Below, in pieces: positions 33,530-36,037 of a stretch of 36,037 bases of DNA. The stretch is from the NCBI GenBank assembly GCA_012514505.1, contig JAAZAD010000505.1, positions 1 through 36,037 on the forward strand, written 5' to 3'. Source of the DNA: Rhodococcus sp. (in: high G+C Gram-positive bacteria) (GTDB lineage: Bacteria; Actinomycetota; Actinomycetes; Mycobacteriales; Mycobacteriaceae). The position numbers and the translations under genes were made by a program. A model generated the notes under the pieces. That model had not been told where the DNA came from and did no database searches. It worked only from the letters and a program-made list of their open reading frames with translations. Numbering within the stretch: the first letter of the stretch is position 1; each line of letters begins with the position of its first letter.

Positions 33530-34528
33530 GTGCCCAAGAGCACATGGCAGCTCGGAGTGAAGGCGGGGACGGCGGCGGTGGTCGCTGGTTCGGGTGCCGG
33601 CACCCTCTCCTGGGCGGCCTACAACTATTTGATGTCGCAGGCGTCTGCGGCCCGTGGCGTGATCGGTCGAAACATCGCCAAACCACCCGAGGCAGACGGC
33701 GTGTACGCGCCGGGGGTCGTCACGCCCGAACGCTGGTGGCGCTCGGTGCCCTACGACGTCCATCTCATGATCTTCGGCGACTCCACGGCCGCTGGTGTCG
33801 GCTGCCTGAGTGCCGACGAGGTCCCCGGTGTACAGATCGCCCGTCGTCTGGCAGACGAGACGGGACAGCGAGTACGTCTCAGCACCAAAGCGATCGGTGG
33901 CGCAACATCACGTGGTCTTCGGGGCCAGGTGGACGCCATGTTCATCGCCGGACCACCGCCCGACGCCGCCGTGATCCTCGTCGGCGCCAACGACGTGACC
34001 CGTAAGAACTCGATCCGGGCATCGGCTCACCGACTCGGCGAGGCCGTGGCCCGGCTCCGCAGGCACAACTGCGTCGTCGTCGTCGGAACATGCCCGGACC
34101 TGGGGGTGGTCACCGCGATTCCGCAACCGTTGCGCACGATCGTGCGCACCTGGGGTTTGCGTCTGGCACGCGCCCAGAAGTCTGCCGTCCTGGCCGCCGG
34201 TGGGCACCCCGTCGCGCTGGCCGACCTGCTCGCCCCCGAATTTCTGGCCGCACCGGACACCATGTTCTCCGCCGATCACTTCCATCCTTCGGCCGCCGGT
34301 TACGAACTGGCTGCGGCACAAATAGTCCCGGTGCTCGCAACCGCACTCGGACTGTGGCACGGCGGCCCATTGCCGGAACTACCGGAAGTGTCGGAGACTG
34401 CAGAGGCGCAGAAGATGAGCTCTCGGGTGGCATCCGCAGTGGACCGATTCGTCCGGCAACGTGGCGTCGTCCGCAGCGAGGGCGCCCTGGACACGGTGGC
34501 TATCCCGGCCGAATCTGCTGCCACGTAA
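33530..34528 (+). CDS. SGNH/GDSL-type esterase (Rv1075c-like)
   Basis: A predicted serine hydrolase of about 332 residues. The first 35 residues include a hydrophobic segment (KAGTAAVVAGSGAGTLSWAA), a signal or membrane anchor. Catalytic blocks: LMIFGDSTAAGVG (block I Ser), GGATSRGLRGQ (block II Gly), VGANDVTRKN (block III Asn) and SADHFHPSAAGY (block V Asp/His). M. tuberculosis Rv1075c is a characterised GDSL esterase in the same position. Two GTG starts are possible (33521 and 33530); AAGGTGA spacing favours 33530. It probably acts on short-chain esters outside the membrane. Confidence 0.88.
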   Translation: MPKSTWQLGVKAGTAAVVAGSGAGTLSWAAYNYLMSQASAARGVIGRNIAKPPEADGVYAPGVVTPERWWRSVPYDVHLMIFGDSTAAGVGCLSADEVPGVQIARRLADETGQRVRLSTKAIGGATSRGLRGQVDAMFIAGPPPDAAVILVGANDVTRKNSIRASAHRLGEAVARLRRHNCVVVVGTCPDLGVVTAIPQPLRTIVRTWGLRLARAQKSAVLAAGGHPVALADLLAPEFLAAPDTMFSADHFHPSAAGYELAAAQIVPVLATALGLWHGGPLPELPEVSETAEAQKMSSRVASAVDRFVRQRGVVRSEGALDTVAIPAESAAT

Positions 34529-34541
34529 GTTGTCGGGTGAG

Positions 34542-34572
34542 ACCAGACACAGAGCTCGAAACCAGACACAGA
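34542..34572 (+). repeat. 12-bp direct repeat upstream of fadA
   Basis: ACCAGACACAGA occurs at 34542-34553 and again at 34561-34572, 19 bases apart (about two helical turns). The second copy ends just before the AAGGAG ribosome-binding site of fadA. It could be a tandem regulator site or a small duplication. Confidence 0.6.
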
Positions 34573-34586
34573 ACTAAGGAGTTTCC

Positions 34587-35804
34587 ATGCCCGAGGCAGT
34601 TATCGTCTCAGCAGTCCGCTCGCCGATCGGCCGAGCCATGAAGGGATCCCTGAAGGACATCCGGCCGGACGACCTCACGGCACAGATGGTCGCCGCGGCA
34701 CTGGCCAAGGTTCCCGAGCTCGACCCCAAGGAGATCGACGACCTGCTCCTCGGCTGTGGACAGCCCGCAGGCCAGTCCGGCTTCAACATTGCCCGCGTGG
34801 TTGCCGTGGAGTTGGGCTACGACTTCCTGCCCGGCGTGACCGTCAACCGCTACTGCTCTTCCTCGCTGCAGACCACCCGCATGGCGCTGCACGCCATCAA
34901 GGCCGGCGAGGGTGACGTGTTCATCTCGGCAGGTGTCGAGTCGGTTTCCAGCTTCATCACCGGCAACGCCGACGGCCTGCCCAACACCAAGAACCCGTTG
35001 TTCGCCGACGCCGAGGCCCGCACCGCGAAGCTCGCCGAGGGCGGCGTCGCCTGGACCGATCCCCGCGACGAAGGCCTCCTCCCCGACGCCTACATCGCCA
35101 TGGGTCAGACGGCGGAGAACGTCGCGTCGTTCACCGGCATCAGCCGTGAGGACCAGGACCACTGGGGCGTGCGCTCGCAGAACCGCGCTGAAGAGGCCAT
35201 CGGCCGTGGCTTCTTCGAGAAGGAGATCACCCCGGTCACGCTGCCCGACGGCACCGTAGTCTCCACCGACGACGGCCCCCGTGCCGGCACCACGTACGAG
35301 AAGATCTCGCAGCTGAAGCCGGTGTTCCGTCCCGACGGCACCGTCACCGCCGGTAACGCCTGCCCGCTGAACGACGGCGCAGCTGCGCTGGTCATCATGT
35401 CGGACACCAAGGCGAAGGCACTGGGCCTGACCCCGCTCGCCCGCGTCGTCTCCACCGGTGTGTCGGGCCTGTCCCCCGAGATCATGGGCCTCGGCCCGAT
35501 CCAGGCCGTCAAGAACGCCCTGAAGTTCGCGGGCAAGTCGATCTCCGACATCGACCTGTTCGAGATCAACGAGGCATTCGCAGTGCAGGTCCTCGGCTCC
35601 GCCCGTGAGCTCGGCATCGAGGAGGACAAGCTGAACGTCTCCGTCGGCTCCATCGCCCTCGGCCACCCGTTCGGTATGACCGGTGCCCGCATCACCAACA
35701 CGCTGCTCAACAACCTGCGTGAGCAGGACAAGACGTTCGGCGTCGAGACCATGTGTGTCGGCGGCGGTCAGGGCATGGCGATGGTGCTCGAGCGCCTGAG
35801 CTAG
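34587..35804 (+). CDS. fadA: Acetyl-CoA C-acyltransferase (thiolase)
   Basis: Thiolase catalysing CoA-dependent cleavage of 3-ketoacyl-CoA (last step of beta-oxidation) or its reverse. 405 residues, the same length I recall for FadA3 (Rv1074c), and in the same position. Nucleophile Cys in NRYCSSSLQTTRMA (about 90), active-site His in GSIALGHPFGMTGAR (His about 356), and second Cys in ETMCVGGGQGMAM (about 391). Codon use is strongly biased to C-ending codons and AAGGAG is ideally placed, suggesting high expression. Its stop codon starts a repeat element and a very long terminator. Confidence 0.95.
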   Translation: MPEAVIVSAVRSPIGRAMKGSLKDIRPDDLTAQMVAAALAKVPELDPKEIDDLLLGCGQPAGQSGFNIARVVAVELGYDFLPGVTVNRYCSSSLQTTRMALHAIKAGEGDVFISAGVESVSSFITGNADGLPNTKNPLFADAEARTAKLAEGGVAWTDPRDEGLLPDAYIAMGQTAENVASFTGISREDQDHWGVRSQNRAEEAIGRGFFEKEITPVTLPDGTVVSTDDGPRAGTTYEKISQLKPVFRPDGTVTAGNACPLNDGAAALVIMSDTKAKALGLTPLARVVSTGVSGLSPEIMGLGPIQAVKNALKFAGKSISDIDLFEINEAFAVQVLGSARELGIEEDKLNVSVGSIALGHPFGMTGARITNTLLNNLREQDKTFGVETMCVGGGQGMAMVLERLS

Positions 35805-35873
35805 GGCGCTCCGCGCCCTGTGCGTGGGTAAGGAGTCCCAGGACTCGTTGACCGCTCACAGGGGCGAAGCCCA
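35803..35873. repeat. Palindromic 3'-end element, copy C
   Basis: Hairpin AGGGCGC-TCC-GCGCCCT (35803-35819) begins in the fadA stop codon. The 47-base core follows at 35817-35863, then the small hairpin GGGC-GAA-GCCC. Order and orientation relative to the upstream gene match copy B. Confidence 0.8.
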
Positions 35874-35923
35874 AAAAGACCCCCGGGGAAATACACCCGG
35901 GGGTCTTTTTTGGGCTTCGCCCC
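35861..35923. terminator. Long bidirectional terminator after fadA
   Basis: A perfect 15-bp inner stem AAAAAGACCCCCGGG (35873-35887) with 35896-35910 and an 8-nt loop is extended outward by GGGGCGAAGCCC pairing with GGGCTTCGCCCC after one bulged T, giving about 27 bp. T-runs are present in both directions, serving fadA and the converging membrane-protein gene. The right end touches that gene's stop codon. Confidence 0.92.
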
Positions 35924-36037
35924 TAGTCGCTGTTGAAGTAGCTCAGCAGGCGCAGGATCTCGACGTACAGCCACACCAGGGTGATGGTGAGGCCGAGGGC
36001 GACGCCCCATGCTGCCTTCTCCGGAGCCTGAGCGCGG
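35923..36037 (-). CDS. Bax inhibitor-1/YccA-type membrane protein, C-terminal fragment
   Basis: Only the last 37 residues are inside the window: RAQAPEKAAWGVALGLTITL, then VWLYVEILRLLSYFNSD and TAG. A hydrophobic helix followed by YxEILRLL is typical of the C-terminus of actinobacterial Bax inhibitor-1/YccA family proteins, multi-pass membrane proteins related to calcium-leak channels. The frame is open to the window edge. The call rests on this tail alone. Confidence 0.7.
   Translation of the reverse strand, partial: RAQAPEKAAWGVALGLTITLVWLYVEILRLLSYFNSD

Overview
The window reads as a chromosomal segment of a high-GC, mycolic-acid-containing actinobacterium, most likely Rhodococcus or a close Nocardiaceae relative. 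The reasons are the mycothiol conjugate amidase (mca), ESX/type VII secretion accessory genes, an LGFP-repeat lipoprotein, a short-chain Z-prenyl transferase, and a gene order that, from memory, follows Mycobacterium tuberculosis Rv1099c-Rv1074c (glpX, fumC, phoH2, glyA, coaA, Z-prenyl transferase, haemolysin III, thioredoxin-domain protein, small membrane protein, mca, DUF4307, greA, metB, cbs, SGNH hydrolase, fadA). The species cannot be fixed from the window alone. There is no rRNA, tRNA, CRISPR array, integrase or transposase.

Layout. 1-7.5 kb: 3' part of glpX, fumC, a DesA-type desaturase homologue lacking iron ligands, a secreted beta-lactamase-fold lipoprotein, an LGFP lipoprotein with a hexapeptide repeat, and PhoH2 (PIN plus PhoH ATPase). 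7.7-10.65 kb: a tightly overlapping four-gene ESX accessory operon (EspC-like, DUF3558 lipoprotein, PPE-like, EspG) without any ESX core gene. 10.7-16 kb: glyA, a DUF885 metallohydrolase, coaA, the Z-prenyl transferase and a haemolysin III-type membrane protein. 16-19.2 kb: a TetR regulator divergent from a two-gene ABC exporter, with three operator-like sites over the shared promoter. 19.2-24.9 kb: a thioredoxin/six-hairpin protein, a LysR regulator divergent from an amino-acid dehydrogenase, a small membrane protein and mca. 25-28.9 kb: DUF4307 protein, greA with a structured leader, an NlpC/P60 protein with a degenerate transglycosylase domain, and a small membrane protein coupled to a divergent ApbE-like protein. 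28.9-36 kb: ilvA, metB, a lipoprotein and cbs on the minus strand, then an SGNH hydrolase and fadA on the plus strand, and the end of a Bax-inhibitor-1-type membrane protein.

Functional themes are central carbon metabolism (glpX, fumC, fadA), one-carbon and sulfur amino-acid metabolism (glyA, metB, cbs, ilvA, mca), envelope biology (ESX genes, LGFP protein, NlpC/P60, Z-prenyl transferase, lipoproteins) and stress/RNA control (phoH2, greA). Compared with M. tuberculosis, the accessory additions are the ESX cassette, the TetR-ABC cassette and the LysR-dehydrogenase pair.

The most unusual non-coding signal is a family of three related palindromic elements (7690-7749, 23713-23786, 35803-35873). 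Each begins at or overlaps a stop codon, and one of them supplies the stop codon of espG. Other points are several pseudo-enzyme candidates (desaturase, transglycosylase domain, ApbE), an RNA hairpin over the ilvA start codon, and a multi-hairpin greA leader.
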